Notes: generated by a model from the letters alone, not told the origin. Positions 8,613 through 17,408 are shown, counted from the stretch's first letter. The stretch: DNA of 55,881 bases from Olsenella_K absiana (GCF_036408855.1 NZ_JAZGJQ010000014.1:1-55881), one strand, 5' to 3'. A program made the numbers and translations.

Positions 8613-10139
8613 TTGCTTCGCCGCAAAGACAAAGACCAGGGTACGCAGCCTTCCAGCGAGCCCACGCCCGTGCCGCACTACACGGCGCGCGTCCTCTCCA
8701 GGGAGAGCTCCTCCGAGAGGTACGCCAAGAAGCGGCGCGAGCGCTCCCGGCACCACGGCCTCAAGGTCGCGCTTCTCACCGCCCTCGCGGTCGTCCTGGC
8801 CGCCGTCCTGGGCGTCGGCGGCTACCTATACAGCCTCGGGTACCGCATCGGCACGAACGACCAGGATCTTCTCGCCAGCCTCTCCTCCACCTCCTACGAC
8901 CAGCCCTTCTACATGCTGCTGATGGGCGTGGACACGGGCGAGGAGCGCCTCGCGGAGGGCGACACGGGGCGCTCGGACTCGATGATGCTCGTTCGGATCG
9001 ACCCCGTGAACGTGAAGGTCACGATGGTCTCGCTGCATCGCGACACGCTGGTGAGCATCGAGGGACACGGCGAGGGGAAGCTGAACTCGGCCTATGCCTA
9101 CGGTGGCAGGAGCCTTGCGGTCAAGACGGTGAACAAGCTTTCGGGCGTCGACATCTCGCACTACGCCGAGGTGGACTTCGACTCGTTCACCAGCATCGTG
9201 GACTCGATCGGCGGCATCACGGTCGACCTCCCCACCGACGTCTACGACCCCGATTACACGGGCCTCGACCTCAAGGCGGGCAAGCAGACCCTCGACGGCA
9301 ACACGGCGCTGCTGCTGTGCCGCTGCCGGCACGCCTACGACGCGTACGGCGACGGCGACACCTACCGCGCGGCCAACCAGCGCATGGTGATCGCCGCCAT
9401 CGTGAAGAAGGTGCTCGCGAGCGACGCCGCCACCAAGATGGGCGCCATCTCCTCCATGGCCGACAGCATCACCACCGACATGTCTCTCGGCGACATCTTC
9501 GGCCTCGCGAACCAGATGAAGGGCATCGACTTCGACGAAGACGTCTACACCGCCATGACCCCGACTGAGGGCTTCTACTACAACGGCGCGTGGTACGAGA
9601 AGCTCGACACGACCGCCTGGAAGACGCTCATGCAGCGCGTGGACGAGGGGTTGCCGCCGTACGAGGACAGCAGCCAGGACAAGACGCGTGGCGTCGCCGG
9701 CTCGATCTCGGACGCCGAGGCTGGCTCGGGATCAGGCGACGGCACGTCGCAGTCCGAGTCGTCGGATGGCGGCTCAACGGGCTCCACGGGCGGCGCCTCG
9801 GGCTCCTCCGGCGCCTCCGCGGGCGGCTCTTCGGGCAACGCGACGGGCTCCGGCACCGTGACGGTGCTCAACGGTGCGGGCGCCCCCGGGCTGGGAACCT
9901 CCGTCGCGAACCGCCTCTCCGCGCTCGGCTACGACACGCAGTCGCGGAACGCGGCGAGCTTCAGCTACACGAAGACCGAGGTCTACTACAACGGGGCCGA
10001 CAACAAGCAGCGTGCGGAGGCCATCGCCAGCTCGCTTGGCAACGGCATCACCGTTGCCGCGAACGACGGGTCGGTCACCACCTCGACTGACGTCGTGGTG
10101 GTTGTCGGAGAAGCTCAGGCAGACCTGGCCGACCGATAG
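8613..10139 (+). CDS. LytR-CpsA-Psr protein with LytR_C domain
   Basis: A second LCP ligase of about 508 residues. A TTG at 8613 preceded by GAGGAG at 8602-8607 is the best start; the longer frame to 8505 begins inside the terminator tail. A membrane helix lies at about 51-77. The LCP domain starts near residue 98 (FYMLLMGVDTGEE, GRSDSMMLVRIDP, SLHRDTLVSI, CRCRHAYDAYGDGDTYRAANQ) and is very similar to the domain in the preceding gene, which suggests tandem duplication. A Ser/Gly linker leads to a C-terminal LytR_C domain (from about 416, VTVLNGAGAPGLG) that the first copy lacks. The two paralogues probably differ in acceptor or anchoring; the substrate is unknown. Confidence 0.93.
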   Translation: MLRRKDKDQGTQPSSEPTPVPHYTARVLSRESSSERYAKKRRERSRHHGLKVALLTALAVVLAAVLGVGGYLYSLGYRIGTNDQDLLASLSSTSYDQPFYMLLMGVDTGEERLAEGDTGRSDSMMLVRIDPVNVKVTMVSLHRDTLVSIEGHGEGKLNSAYAYGGRSLAVKTVNKLSGVDISHYAEVDFDSFTSIVDSIGGITVDLPTDVYDPDYTGLDLKAGKQTLDGNTALLLCRCRHAYDAYGDGDTYRAANQRMVIAAIVKKVLASDAATKMGAISSMADSITTDMSLGDIFGLANQMKGIDFDEDVYTAMTPTEGFYYNGAWYEKLDTTAWKTLMQRVDEGLPPYEDSSQDKTRGVAGSISDAEAGSGSGDGTSQSESSDGGSTGSTGGASGSSGASAGGSSGNATGSGTVTVLNGAGAPGLGTSVANRLSALGYDTQSRNAASFSYTKTEVYYNGADNKQRAEAIASSLGNGITVAANDGSVTTSTDVVVVVGEAQADLADR

Positions 10140-10204
10140 GGACGCGACGCAAGCCGTCGCAAGTAGTGGCTGGCCCGCGCGGCACCTCCGTCTCGCGCTT
10201 GGCT

Positions 10205-10269
10205 CAAGGTGAGGAACCGGTCGTTTTTCTTGGCCTGAGACGCCTGGTTTCGAACGCTTTCTCACCTTG
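10205..10269. repeat. Inverted-repeat element, left copy
   Basis: Perfect 9-bp outer arms caaggtgag and ctcaccttg enclose about 47 bp containing gaaccggtcg. The left arm with its neighbouring bases matches the element at 11962-12028 at about 16 of 19 positions. The two copies bracket the AbiEi/DUF559-like gene. Confidence 0.6.
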
Positions 10270-10579
10270 GGCGATCCCTTGATCAAGGACGCCAAGGACA
10301 GCCAGGTCACTGCGGCACCAGGCCGGGTCCCGGGCCATACCTGCCGCCGAGTCGCCGAGCCGTCCCGAACGGCCCGTGCCTTGGGCCGCGACCATTCCAT
10401 GGCTCGAATGACCGGCGGACACGAGGGGCGCCGCAATCGAGCGCGTCGGACTGGAATCGAATGCGTCGGACGCGCGTCGCTGAGCTAGCTTTGTTCGAAC
10501 AACCGTTCGCCGATAAGACTCCGCCCCTCCCCTCTCAGCCCATCATCTGGCGTATTCTTCTGTCCACTTTCCTCTTGGT
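10270..10579. other. Intergenic region upstream of the AbiEi-like gene
   Basis: No gene is supported. A perfect 12-bp palindrome ccttgatcaagg lies at 10277-10288. A possible -10 element (tattct, about 10552) precedes the strong ribosome binding site of the next gene, without a clear -35 element. Confidence 0.4.
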
Positions 10580-10591
10580 AGGAGGTGATAC

Positions 10592-11632
10592 ATGAGTACG
10601 CGGGGCCTAGCGATGCAGCGCCTCAGCCAGGCCTTCCACGGAGGCAAATGCCTTCATGCCAAGACCGACGCCGAACGGCAGAGCCTGCGTCGCCTGGTCA
10701 GAAACGGGCTCGTCTGCTCGCCTTCACGCGGTCTGTTCGTCCGCGCCGAGGACTGGAGGTCCCTAAACTCGCGCGCGCGTGCGCTCATGATCATCCGCTC
10801 GATGTCTGCCATGCATCCGGACTGGGTGTTCTGCGACGTGAGCGCCGCGGTCGTTCATGGTCTCGCCGTGTCGTTCCATCTGCTCGGACAGCTCCATATC
10901 GCCGTGCCCAAGTCACGCCATGGGAGAAGCACCACCAAGGTCATCCGTCATTCGACCGGAAGCTGCCCCGTCGTGCAGGTCGGCGGCATCAAGGTCACAT
11001 CGCTCCCGCGCACGGTTCTCGACTGCCTGCGCGGGAGAAGCTTCGCCGAGGGGCTCGTCATCGCTGACTCCGCCCTCCGTATGAGCGGCGCCACCGCCAC
11101 ATCCTTCGAGGGGACCCTCAGGCGACTCGGCAGGGGCCTGCACGGCATTCGACACGCTCTCTCGACCTTGTCGCACGCAGACCCGAGAAGCGAGAGCGGG
11201 GGCGAGTCGTTGGCCCGTGCGCTCATGATAGAATTCGGGTTTCGTCTGCCTGAGCTCCAGGTAACCGTGCGGAGCACCCTAGGCGACGGCCATTTCTATC
11301 GGCCTGACTTCATGTGGAGGCTGCCAAGCGGAATCGTATACGGAGAGTTCGACGGAAGGGAGAAGTACGTCGATCCCGCCATGACGCACGGAGCGAGCGC
11401 CGCCAGCGTGATGGCCGACGAGCGGCTTCGGGAGTCACGCCTCAGCGCGACGGGTCGCGTTATGCGGTTCTGCTATGCGGACCTGCGCTCCCCTGCGCGG
11501 TTGGCAAGATTGCTTGATGGCTTTGGCATTCCTCGTGACAGAAGGCCCGTCTCGCTCGACTTGCGACCGAGTTCGCGACGCGAAAGGCCGACCACACGGC
11601 AGTCTACGCGGCGGGCCGCCATCACGGCGTGA
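10592..11632 (+). CDS. AbiEi-type winged-helix protein with DUF559-like nuclease domain
   Basis: A 346-residue protein. Residues 1-60 form an AbiEi-like antitoxin winged helix (LRRLVRNGLVCSPSRGLFVR), as in type IV toxin-antitoxin regulators. The middle has VTSLPRTVLDCLR, also typical. The C-terminal third resembles DUF559/very-short-patch-type endonucleases (YRPDFMWRLPSG, YGEFDGREKYVD), with a PD-(D/E)xK-like set of acidic and Lys residues. The start ATG has a near-ideal AGGAGGTGATAC just upstream. No AbiEii nucleotidyltransferase toxin is adjacent, so it is not a standard pair. The last 30 residues are Arg-rich and may be disordered. The role is unknown; regulator or defence nuclease are possible. 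Confidence 0.75.
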   Translation: MSTRGLAMQRLSQAFHGGKCLHAKTDAERQSLRRLVRNGLVCSPSRGLFVRAEDWRSLNSRARALMIIRSMSAMHPDWVFCDVSAAVVHGLAVSFHLLGQLHIAVPKSRHGRSTTKVIRHSTGSCPVVQVGGIKVTSLPRTVLDCLRGRSFAEGLVIADSALRMSGATATSFEGTLRRLGRGLHGIRHALSTLSHADPRSESGGESLARALMIEFGFRLPELQVTVRSTLGDGHFYRPDFMWRLPSGIVYGEFDGREKYVDPAMTHGASAASVMADERLRESRLSATGRVMRFCYADLRSPARLARLLDGFGIPRDRRPVSLDLRPSSRRERPTTRQSTRRAAITA

Positions 11633-11965
11633 CATCCCTCGCATCCCAGTGTCGACTGGGGCCATGCCGAGCAGAGCATCCCACATCCACAAGCCACACG
11701 ATTCCCCAGTGGCGCGCGTAGCGCCGGCGCTACGCTGCGTCGGGGCGTTCTCCGCACCGGCGCTATGCTGCGTCGGGGCGTTCTCCGCACCGGCGCTATG
11801 CTGCGTCGGGGCGTTCTCCGCGTCGGCGGTCCTGTCTAGCTCGGCAGCGCCCTCTAGCCCGGCGACGAGCGTCTCGTAGTCCGCCCTCAGCAGCGTTTCA
11901 CGTCGGAGGTACCGGAGACGCTGGACACGCCCCCCCAGCCCTGACATCTGCTTGCTTACATCCAA
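11435..11965 (-). CDS. Hypothetical protein with 11-residue repeats, doubtful
   Basis: An open frame of 176 codons whose N-terminus (QRLRYLRRETLLRADYETLV) looks protein-like and helical. It is followed by three copies of an 11-residue repeat (AENAPTQHSAG) encoded by the 33-bp DNA repeat at 11724-11822. No Shine-Dalgarno precedes the ATG, and the 3' third overlaps the opposite-strand nuclease-like gene. The 33-bp period preserves the frame, which slightly favours coding. Not recognised. Confidence 0.25.
   Translation of the reverse strand: MDVSKQMSGLGGRVQRLRYLRRETLLRADYETLVAGLEGAAELDRTADAENAPTQHSAGAENAPTQHSAGAENAPTQRSAGATRATGESCGLWMWDALLGMAPVDTGMRGMSRRDGGPPRRLPCGRPFASRTRSQVERDGPSVTRNAKAIKQSCQPRRGAQVRIAEPHNATRRAEA
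11724..11822. repeat. Three tandem 33-bp repeats
   Basis: Three head-to-tail copies of a 33-bp unit starting ccggcgcta(c/t)gctgcg lie at 11724-11756, 11757-11789 and 11790-11822. Units two and three are almost identical; the first differs slightly. The number of units is likely to vary between strains. Confidence 0.9.
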
Positions 11966-12028
11966 GTTGAGAATCCGGTCGGATTCTCCTGTCCATCTGT
12001 CGCAGATACGACCGAATTCTCACCTTGG
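11962..12028. repeat. Inverted-repeat element, right copy
   Basis: The arms ccaagttgagaatccggtcg and cgaccgaattctcaccttgg are complementary at 18 of 20 positions across a 27-nt spacer. The arm sequence is shared with the 10205-10269 element. It could be a dispersed palindromic repeat or a transcript-end hairpin. Confidence 0.65.
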
Positions 12029-12282
12029 ATTCCCGCGCCACGCCGGATGGCCTATCGTCTCACTCGAGCCATCCATTCTCATCCTACCCATCTAGGCCTA
12101 GACGGGCGGACGCAGAACGGCAACGGGCCCGACCAGCACGGGAGAAGATCCCGCGCCAGCCGGGTCCATCTATCTGGACGCCCGCGGCACCACCGCAGCG
12201 CCCATGGCGCCGCCGCAGCGCCAGCCGGACGCGCCGCCGGAGGCTTCGGCATCGCCCGGAGCGTCAGTCGACGTCGGTGCGC
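12029..12282. other. Intergenic stretch downstream of the ABC operon
   Basis: No gene is supported. A Gly/Ala-codon-like GC-rich run (12180-12250) gives shadow frames only. No clear terminator for the convergent minus-strand ABC operon is visible. Confidence 0.3.
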
Positions 12283-13410
12283 TTACTTGCTGCTGACGAC
12301 CTCCTTGTCGGCCGTCATCTCCTTCCACTTGGCGAGCACCGCCTCGCGGTCCGGGCCGAACTTGGTCGTATCCTCCTTCATGAGCTGCGACGTGTCGAAG
12401 GTGCCGTCGACGCCCTGGACGTCCGGGATGCACATGAGGATGGTGCTCTTCTTGTCGATGCTGGCCAGGTACGCGAGGTTCTCGTCGTTGCTGAAGAGCC
12501 ACTCTACGAACAGCTTGGCGTCGTCGACGTCATCCGCGTTCTTGAACACCGCGACGCCGTCGGGCATGTAGGGCATGCCCTCGCTCGGGTACACGAGCTC
12601 GAGGTTGCCGCCCGAGAGGATCTCGTCGAGCGTGCCGTCGATGTAGGTGATGCCGACCCCCGCCTCGCCGCTGCTCACGCGGGTGGACGGGTCGGAGCCG
12701 CGCTTGGTGTAGTACGGGATGTTCTGGTTCAGCTGGCTCAGGTACTCCCAGCCGGCGTCCTCGCCCATGTTCTGGAGAAGGGCGTCGACCGCGGCGTAGT
12801 TGGTGCCGGACACGGCCGGCGTGGACATGATGATCTCGTCCTTGTACTCGGGCTTCACCAGGTCTGCCCAGCTCGCGGGCTTGTTCGCGCCGACCTCTCC
12901 GAGGATGTCGTTGTTCACGATGAAGCCCACGACCGTGGCGCCCTTGCTGAACCAGTAGTTGTCCGGGTCCTTGAACGTGTCCGCGAACCGAGACGCCGCG
13001 TCGAAGTTGACCTGCTCGAGCAGGCCGGAGTCCTTGGCGGACATGAACGAGTCGATGCCGCCGCCGAACCACAGGTCGGCCGCCGGCGTGCCGCCCTCGG
13101 CCTTGAGCTTGGAGAGCGCCTCGCCCGAGGACATGGACACGAACTCGACCTCGCAGCCCACGTCCTGCGTGAAGCGGTCGAAGAGCTTCTGGTACGACTC
13201 GCTCGTGCAGATGACCTTCATCGTCTTGCCCGAGGTGGACTTGAGGTTCGTCTGGTTCGAGCTCGACGACTGGGCCTGGCTTGCGGACGACCCACCGTCC
13301 GTCGCGCTCGAGCCGGAACCCGAGCAGCCGGTCACGGCGAGCGCGGAGAGCGCGACCGCGGACGCGGAGCCGAGGATGAACGAGCGTCTGGACAGAACCT
13401 TCTTAGCCAT
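12283..13410 (-). CDS. Extracellular substrate-binding lipoprotein, iron(III)/phosphonate ABC type
   Basis: A 375-residue solute-binding protein. The signal peptide has a twin-arginine motif (SRRSFIL) and a lipobox ending TGC, so it is probably a Tat-exported lipoprotein. A Ser-rich linker follows, then a FbpA/AfuA-like fold (MKVICTSES, ADLWFGGGIDSF, SRFADTFKD, GVGITYIDGT, FVEWLFSNDEN). The ATG at 13410 overlaps the stop of the ATPase gene by one base (taATG), showing translational coupling, and is preceded by GGAAGGAAGG. It is the third gene of a permease-ATPase-binding protein operon. The family takes up ferric iron, aminoethylphosphonate or similar anions; the ligand cannot be assigned from sequence. 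Confidence 0.88.
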   Translation of the reverse strand: MAKKVLSRRSFILGSASAVALSALAVTGCSGSGSSATDGGSSASQAQSSSSNQTNLKSTSGKTMKVICTSESYQKLFDRFTQDVGCEVEFVSMSSGEALSKLKAEGGTPAADLWFGGGIDSFMSAKDSGLLEQVNFDAASRFADTFKDPDNYWFSKGATVVGFIVNNDILGEVGANKPASWADLVKPEYKDEIIMSTPAVSGTNYAAVDALLQNMGEDAGWEYLSQLNQNIPYYTKRGSDPSTRVSSGEAGVGITYIDGTLDEILSGGNLELVYPSEGMPYMPDGVAVFKNADDVDDAKLFVEWLFSNDENLAYLASIDKKSTILMCIPDVQGVDGTFDTSQLMKEDTTKFGPDREAVLAKWKEMTADKEVVSSK

Positions 13411-14366
13411 TAGGCACCTTCCTTCCATTCGAGGGGGCGCGCCACGTCGAAGCGCACGGAATCCCCCACCTTCAACACGAGCGAGCGGTCCTGCCTTACC
13501 CTGACCACCTGCCCGTCGACATCGATCGCGTACTCCCACTGGGAGCCGAGGAACATCGCCTGCACGACCCTGCCCGAAAACGCCCCGTCTGGCGTGAGCC
13601 GCACGCCCTCCTTGCGGAAGGCCACGGTGCGGCCGTCTCCGAGCCGCAGCTCGTTCACGCTGCCCAGGAAGCGCGCGCAGTAGGCGTCGCACGGGTGGTC
13701 GTAGACGTCGAGCGGCGCGCCCTGCTGCACCACCTTCCCGTGATGGAGAAGGGCGATGCGGTCGCCGATCGCCATGGCCTCCTCCTGGTCGTGCGTGACG
13801 AACAGCATGGCGATGTCGAAGCGGCGCTGGACCGCCCTGACCTCCTCGCGCATGCGCACCCGCAGCCCGGCGTCCAGGTTCGAGAGCGGCTCGTCCAGGA
13901 GGAGCGCCTTGGGCTTGAGGACGAGGGCCCGCGCGAGCGCGACGCGCTGCTGCTGGCCGCCCGAGAGCTCGGAGGGGTACGCCCCCGCACGCTCCGCCAT
14001 GCCCACCGTCTCGAGCATCTCCCGGGCGCTGGCCTCGCGCTCTTCTCGACCCATGCCCTGCAGACGCAGGCCGAAGGTGACGTTGTCGAGGACCGTCATG
14101 TGCGGGAACAGCGCGTAGGACTGGAACACCGTCGCCACCGGGCGGAGCTCCGGCGGGCGGCTGCCCATCTCCTCGCCATCGATGAGCACCTGGCCGGAAT
14201 CCGGCAGCAGGTAGCCTCCGACGGCCCGGAGCGCCGTGGTCTTGCCGCAGCCTGAGGGCCCGAGGAGGCAGACGAGCTCCCCCCTCTCGACCGTGAGGCT
14301 GAGCCCGTCCAGGACCGAGGTCCCGCCGTATCCGACCCTGAGGTCGCGCAGATCAAGCATCGGCAT
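13410..14366 (-). CDS. ABC transporter ATPase, FbpC/PotA type
   Basis: A 318-residue nucleotide-binding subunit energising the importer. It shows Walker A GPSGCGKTTALRA, Q-loop TVFQSYALFPHM, signature LSGGQQQRVALARAL, Walker B ALLLDEPLSNLD and the switch His in VTHDQEEAM. A C-terminal TOBE-like domain follows (about residues 235-318). Its ATG overlaps the end of the permease gene by 14 bp, and its stop overlaps the binding-protein start, so the three are one operon. GGAGG lies upstream of the start. The family covers iron, spermidine, sulfate and phosphonate importers. Confidence 0.92.
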   Translation of the reverse strand: MPMLDLRDLRVGYGGTSVLDGLSLTVERGELVCLLGPSGCGKTTALRAVGGYLLPDSGQVLIDGEEMGSRPPELRPVATVFQSYALFPHMTVLDNVTFGLRLQGMGREEREASAREMLETVGMAERAGAYPSELSGGQQQRVALARALVLKPKALLLDEPLSNLDAGLRVRMREEVRAVQRRFDIAMLFVTHDQEEAMAIGDRIALLHHGKVVQQGAPLDVYDHPCDAYCARFLGSVNELRLGDGRTVAFRKEGVRLTPDGAFSGRVVQAMFLGSQWEYAIDVDGQVVRVRQDRSLVLKVGDSVRFDVARPLEWKEGA

Positions 14367-16119
14367 GCTGACGGCGCCTCCTTCCCAAGAAGAGCCAAGC
14401 CAGAGCCGCGTCGACCACGAGCGTGATCGCGACGATCACGAGGGAGGTCGCGGCGGCCTGGCCGTACTTGCCGCCCGACAGCTGGTCGAACAGCTCGAAG
14501 ATAGCGGTCTTGTTGCCCGGCGCGATGAGGAACAGGACCGCGCTGTAGGCGACCATCGCCGAGGAGAACGCGTTCATGAAGCTCACCGCCGCTGCGCGGC
14601 GCACGCTCGGCACCACCACGGCGAGCGCGCTCGCCAGCCGCGTCGCACCGACGTCGCGAGCGGCCTCCTCGAGGTGAGGGTCCAGCTGCGCGAGCTCGTT
14701 GGAGAACGCCTGCTGCGAGATGGACAGCTGCTTGAATGCGAGCACCAGCACCACGATAACGGCGGTCCCGGTGAGCTTGAGCGGCGGCCTGTTGAACGCG
14801 AGGATGTAGCCCAGGCCCACGCAGGTCCCGGGCAGCATGTAGGGCATGGTGATGGCGAAGCCGAGAAGGGCCTGGGCCTTGCGCGACACGCCGGCCCGCG
14901 CGCGACCGGCGCGCCCGCCGCGGCGGGCGGCGTGGCCGGCAGCGCCCGCGCCCGCACGACCCCGCTGAAGGAGGTAGGCGCAGACGAATCCCAGCACGCA
15001 CGAGATGGCGGCCGACGCTAGAGCGAACCAGAGGCTCCTCGCGAGCGGCAGCGCCTCGTACTCGGCGAGGTGCCGGAAGTTCGCGTCGGTAAGCGGCGCC
15101 GTCCAGCTGATGCCCTGCGTGAGCGAGGCGTGCACGATCGTGGCGTACTGCATGACCATGAACGCGACGAACGCCCACGACACCACCGAGCACACGACGC
15201 CGAGGGGGCCATCCAGGGTCATCTGCGCCGCGCGGCGGTCGCCGACCATCTCGAACGCCGAGGTGGCCGTCCCCGCCACGCGCCTGCGCGACCGCGCGAT
15301 GAGGGCGGTGTAGCAGGCGTAGACGACCACGGCGATGGCGCACAGCAGGATGCCGAGCACAGCGGCGCCGGCGAGGTCGGAGTAGCCGACGACCTGCTCG
15401 TAGATGGCGGTCGAGATCGTCTCGAAGCTCCCGCCGATCACGACGGGCGTGCCGTAGTCTGCCAGCGAGCGCACGAAGGTGAGCAGGAGGCACGCCCCCA
15501 CCGACGGCAGCGCGAGCGGCACCACGACACGGCGGGCGACGGTCGAGGGCGAGGCGCCGAGGTCCCGCGCCGCGTCAATCACCGACGGGTCGATGTTGCG
15601 TATCGTGCTCAGGATGAGAAGGACGTTGATCGCGCAGAAGAAGACCGACTGCATGACCACGACGCCGACGGGGCCGTACGGACTCACCGAGAGGCCGAGA
15701 AGCTCGTGGGTGATGAGGCCGCGCCTGCCGAAGAGCTCGACGTAGGCAAGCGAGGAGACGAACGGCGGCGAAATGATGCTCGCGAAGACGAGCGCCACCA
15801 CGACGTCGCGCGCCCTCGACCTCGAGTAGGCGACCCGCAGCGAGATAGCGAGCGCGAGCGCGGTCGAGATGACGGCCGACGCCATGCCGGCCAGGACGCT
15901 GTCGCGGATGAGGGCACCCCGGCTCGCGAGCTCGCCCGCGAGGTCGCTGCCCACCCCCTTCGAGAGCAGCGAGAGGACGGGGGCGACGGAGAACAGCAGC
16001 ACGAGCGCGACGGCCGCGACCGCAATCGCCGCCCCCACCACCGCGGAGCGCCTGTGGCGCCTGAGGGTGCCCGCAGGCAGCGCGCCCCGTCCCTCGGGCG
16101 CAGGTTCTTGTCCGTCCAT
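14353..16119 (-). CDS. ABC permease with two fused transmembrane domains, FbpB type
   Basis: About 588 residues with roughly twelve membrane helices and two binding-protein-dependent permease modules in one chain, as in FbpB/AfuB. Each half has an EAA-like loop (DAARDLGASPSTVARRVVVP and EEAARDVGATRLASALAVVV), which docks on the ATPase. A Gly/Arg/Ala-rich insertion joins the halves near residues 385-410. ATG 16119 (MDGQ) is preferred; a TTG at 16131 is in frame. Its ribosome binding site (GGGGGAG) directly abuts the T-tract of a strong terminator, so expression must deal with that hairpin. Confidence 0.9.
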   Translation of the reverse strand: MDGQEPAPEGRGALPAGTLRRHRRSAVVGAAIAVAAVALVLLFSVAPVLSLLSKGVGSDLAGELASRGALIRDSVLAGMASAVISTALALAISLRVAYSRSRARDVVVALVFASIISPPFVSSLAYVELFGRRGLITHELLGLSVSPYGPVGVVVMQSVFFCAINVLLILSTIRNIDPSVIDAARDLGASPSTVARRVVVPLALPSVGACLLLTFVRSLADYGTPVVIGGSFETISTAIYEQVVGYSDLAGAAVLGILLCAIAVVVYACYTALIARSRRRVAGTATSAFEMVGDRRAAQMTLDGPLGVVCSVVSWAFVAFMVMQYATIVHASLTQGISWTAPLTDANFRHLAEYEALPLARSLWFALASAAISCVLGFVCAYLLQRGRAGAGAAGHAARRGGRAGRARAGVSRKAQALLGFAITMPYMLPGTCVGLGYILAFNRPPLKLTGTAVIVVLVLAFKQLSISQQAFSNELAQLDPHLEEAARDVGATRLASALAVVVPSVRRAAAVSFMNAFSSAMVAYSAVLFLIAPGNKTAIFELFDQLSGGKYGQAAATSLVIVAITLVVDAALAWLFLGRRRRQHADA

Positions 16120-16129
16120 CGACTCCCCC

Positions 16130-16156
16130 AAAAAGGCCCCCGACGGGCGGGGGCCT
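16130..16156 (-). terminator. Rho-independent terminator in the ABC operon leader
   Basis: On the minus strand a perfect 9-bp stem (16148-16156 with 16134-16142, aggcccccg) and a 5-nt loop are followed by five T. The T-tract touches the ribosome binding site of the permease gene. It may end ychF transcripts or act as an attenuator. A possible -10 element (tacaat, 16176-16181 complement) lies just upstream. Confidence 0.8.
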
Positions 16157-16343
16157 GTAAGTTGCTAGCTTATCTATTGTAGGGATGGCTTTTTATAATC
16201 GCTCCCACGCTTCGCGCCCTTGCGCTACGCATGGCCGCGCTTTCGCCCATCGCGATGGCCCAGCGCACGCGGCGCCCACGGCGTCCACGGCGTCCACGGC
16301 ACCAGGAACGCCTGCGCCCCCGCCGCTGTCGCGGTGCCCGGCG

Positions 16344-17408
16344 CTACACGTTGAAGCGGAAGACCATCACGTCGCCATCCTGGACGACGTAGTCCTTGCC
16401 CTCCATGCGCAGCCTGCCCGCCTCTCGGGCCCCCGCCTCGCCGCCGAGCGTGACGTAGTCGTCGTAGGAGATCGTCTCCGCCTTGATGAAGCCGCGCTCG
16501 AAGTCGGAGTGGATGACGCCGGCCGCCTCCGGCGCCTTGGCGCCGATGCGCACCGTCCACGCACGGACCTCCTTGGGGCCCGCGGTGAAGAAGCTCTGCA
16601 GCCCGAGCAGGCGGTAGGCCGCGCGGGCGAGCACCGCGAGGCCCGGCTCCTCGAGGCCGAGCGAGGCGAGGTACTCCGCCGCCTCCTCGGGCTCAAGCTC
16701 TGAGAGCTCGGCCTCCACCTCGGCGCAGATGGGGATGGGCGCCTGGCCGGCGATGGGCGCGAAGTCATCTGCGAGCTGGTCCTCGTCGCAGTTGGCGACG
16801 TAGAGGATCGGCTTCATGGTGAGCAGGAAGAGGTCGTGCGCGGCAGCGCGCTCGTCGTCGGTCATGTCGAGGTCGGCCGCACGGTTCCCGGCGCCGAGCC
16901 ACTCGTAGAGGCGCTTTGCGACCTCGAGCCTGGGCTTCAGGTCCTTGTCGCGCTTGGCCTCCTTCTCGAGCTTGGGAAGGGCGCGCTCCACGGTCCCGTA
17001 GTCCGCGAGCACGAGCTCGGTCTGGATCGTGTCGGCGTCGGCGGCGGGGTCCACGCGCCCGTCGACGTGCACCACGTCGGGGTCGGCGAAGTAGCGGACG
17101 ACCTCGCAGATCGCGTCGCAGTTGCGGATGTTGGCCAAGAACTGGTTGCCGAGGCCCTCGCCCTCGTTGGCGCCCTTCACCAGGCCGGCGATGTCGACGA
17201 ACTCGACCGTGGCCGGCACGACCCTGGCGGGGTTCACGATGTCGGCGAGCTTCTGCAGCCGCGGGTCGGGGACGTCGACGATGCCGACGTTGGGGTCGAT
17301 GGTCGCGAAGGGGTAGTTCGCCGCAAGCCCGCCCTTCTTGGTGAGGGCCGTGAACAGCGTGGACTTGCCCACGTTGGGCAGCCCCACGATTCCGATAGAG
17401 AGGGACAC
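16344..17408 (-). CDS. ychF: Ribosome-associated ATPase/GTPase YchF
   Basis: A universally conserved Obg-family P-loop protein that binds ATP in preference to GTP and associates with ribosomes. It is 354 residues, usual for the family. G1 is GLPNVGKST, G3 is in EFVDIAGLVKGA, and the G4 position has the non-canonical NCDEDQ that underlies ATP preference. The C-terminal TGS domain has TVRIGAKAPEAAGVIHSDFE and AGRLRMEGKDYVVQDGDVM. It starts with GTG after AAAGGAGA. It stands alone on the minus strand upstream of the ABC operon. Confidence 0.95.
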   Translation of the reverse strand: MSLSIGIVGLPNVGKSTLFTALTKKGGLAANYPFATIDPNVGIVDVPDPRLQKLADIVNPARVVPATVEFVDIAGLVKGANEGEGLGNQFLANIRNCDAICEVVRYFADPDVVHVDGRVDPAADADTIQTELVLADYGTVERALPKLEKEAKRDKDLKPRLEVAKRLYEWLGAGNRAADLDMTDDERAAAHDLFLLTMKPILYVANCDEDQLADDFAPIAGQAPIPICAEVEAELSELEPEEAAEYLASLGLEEPGLAVLARAAYRLLGLQSFFTAGPKEVRAWTVRIGAKAPEAAGVIHSDFERGFIKAETISYDDYVTLGGEAGAREAGRLRMEGKDYVVQDGDVMVFRFNV

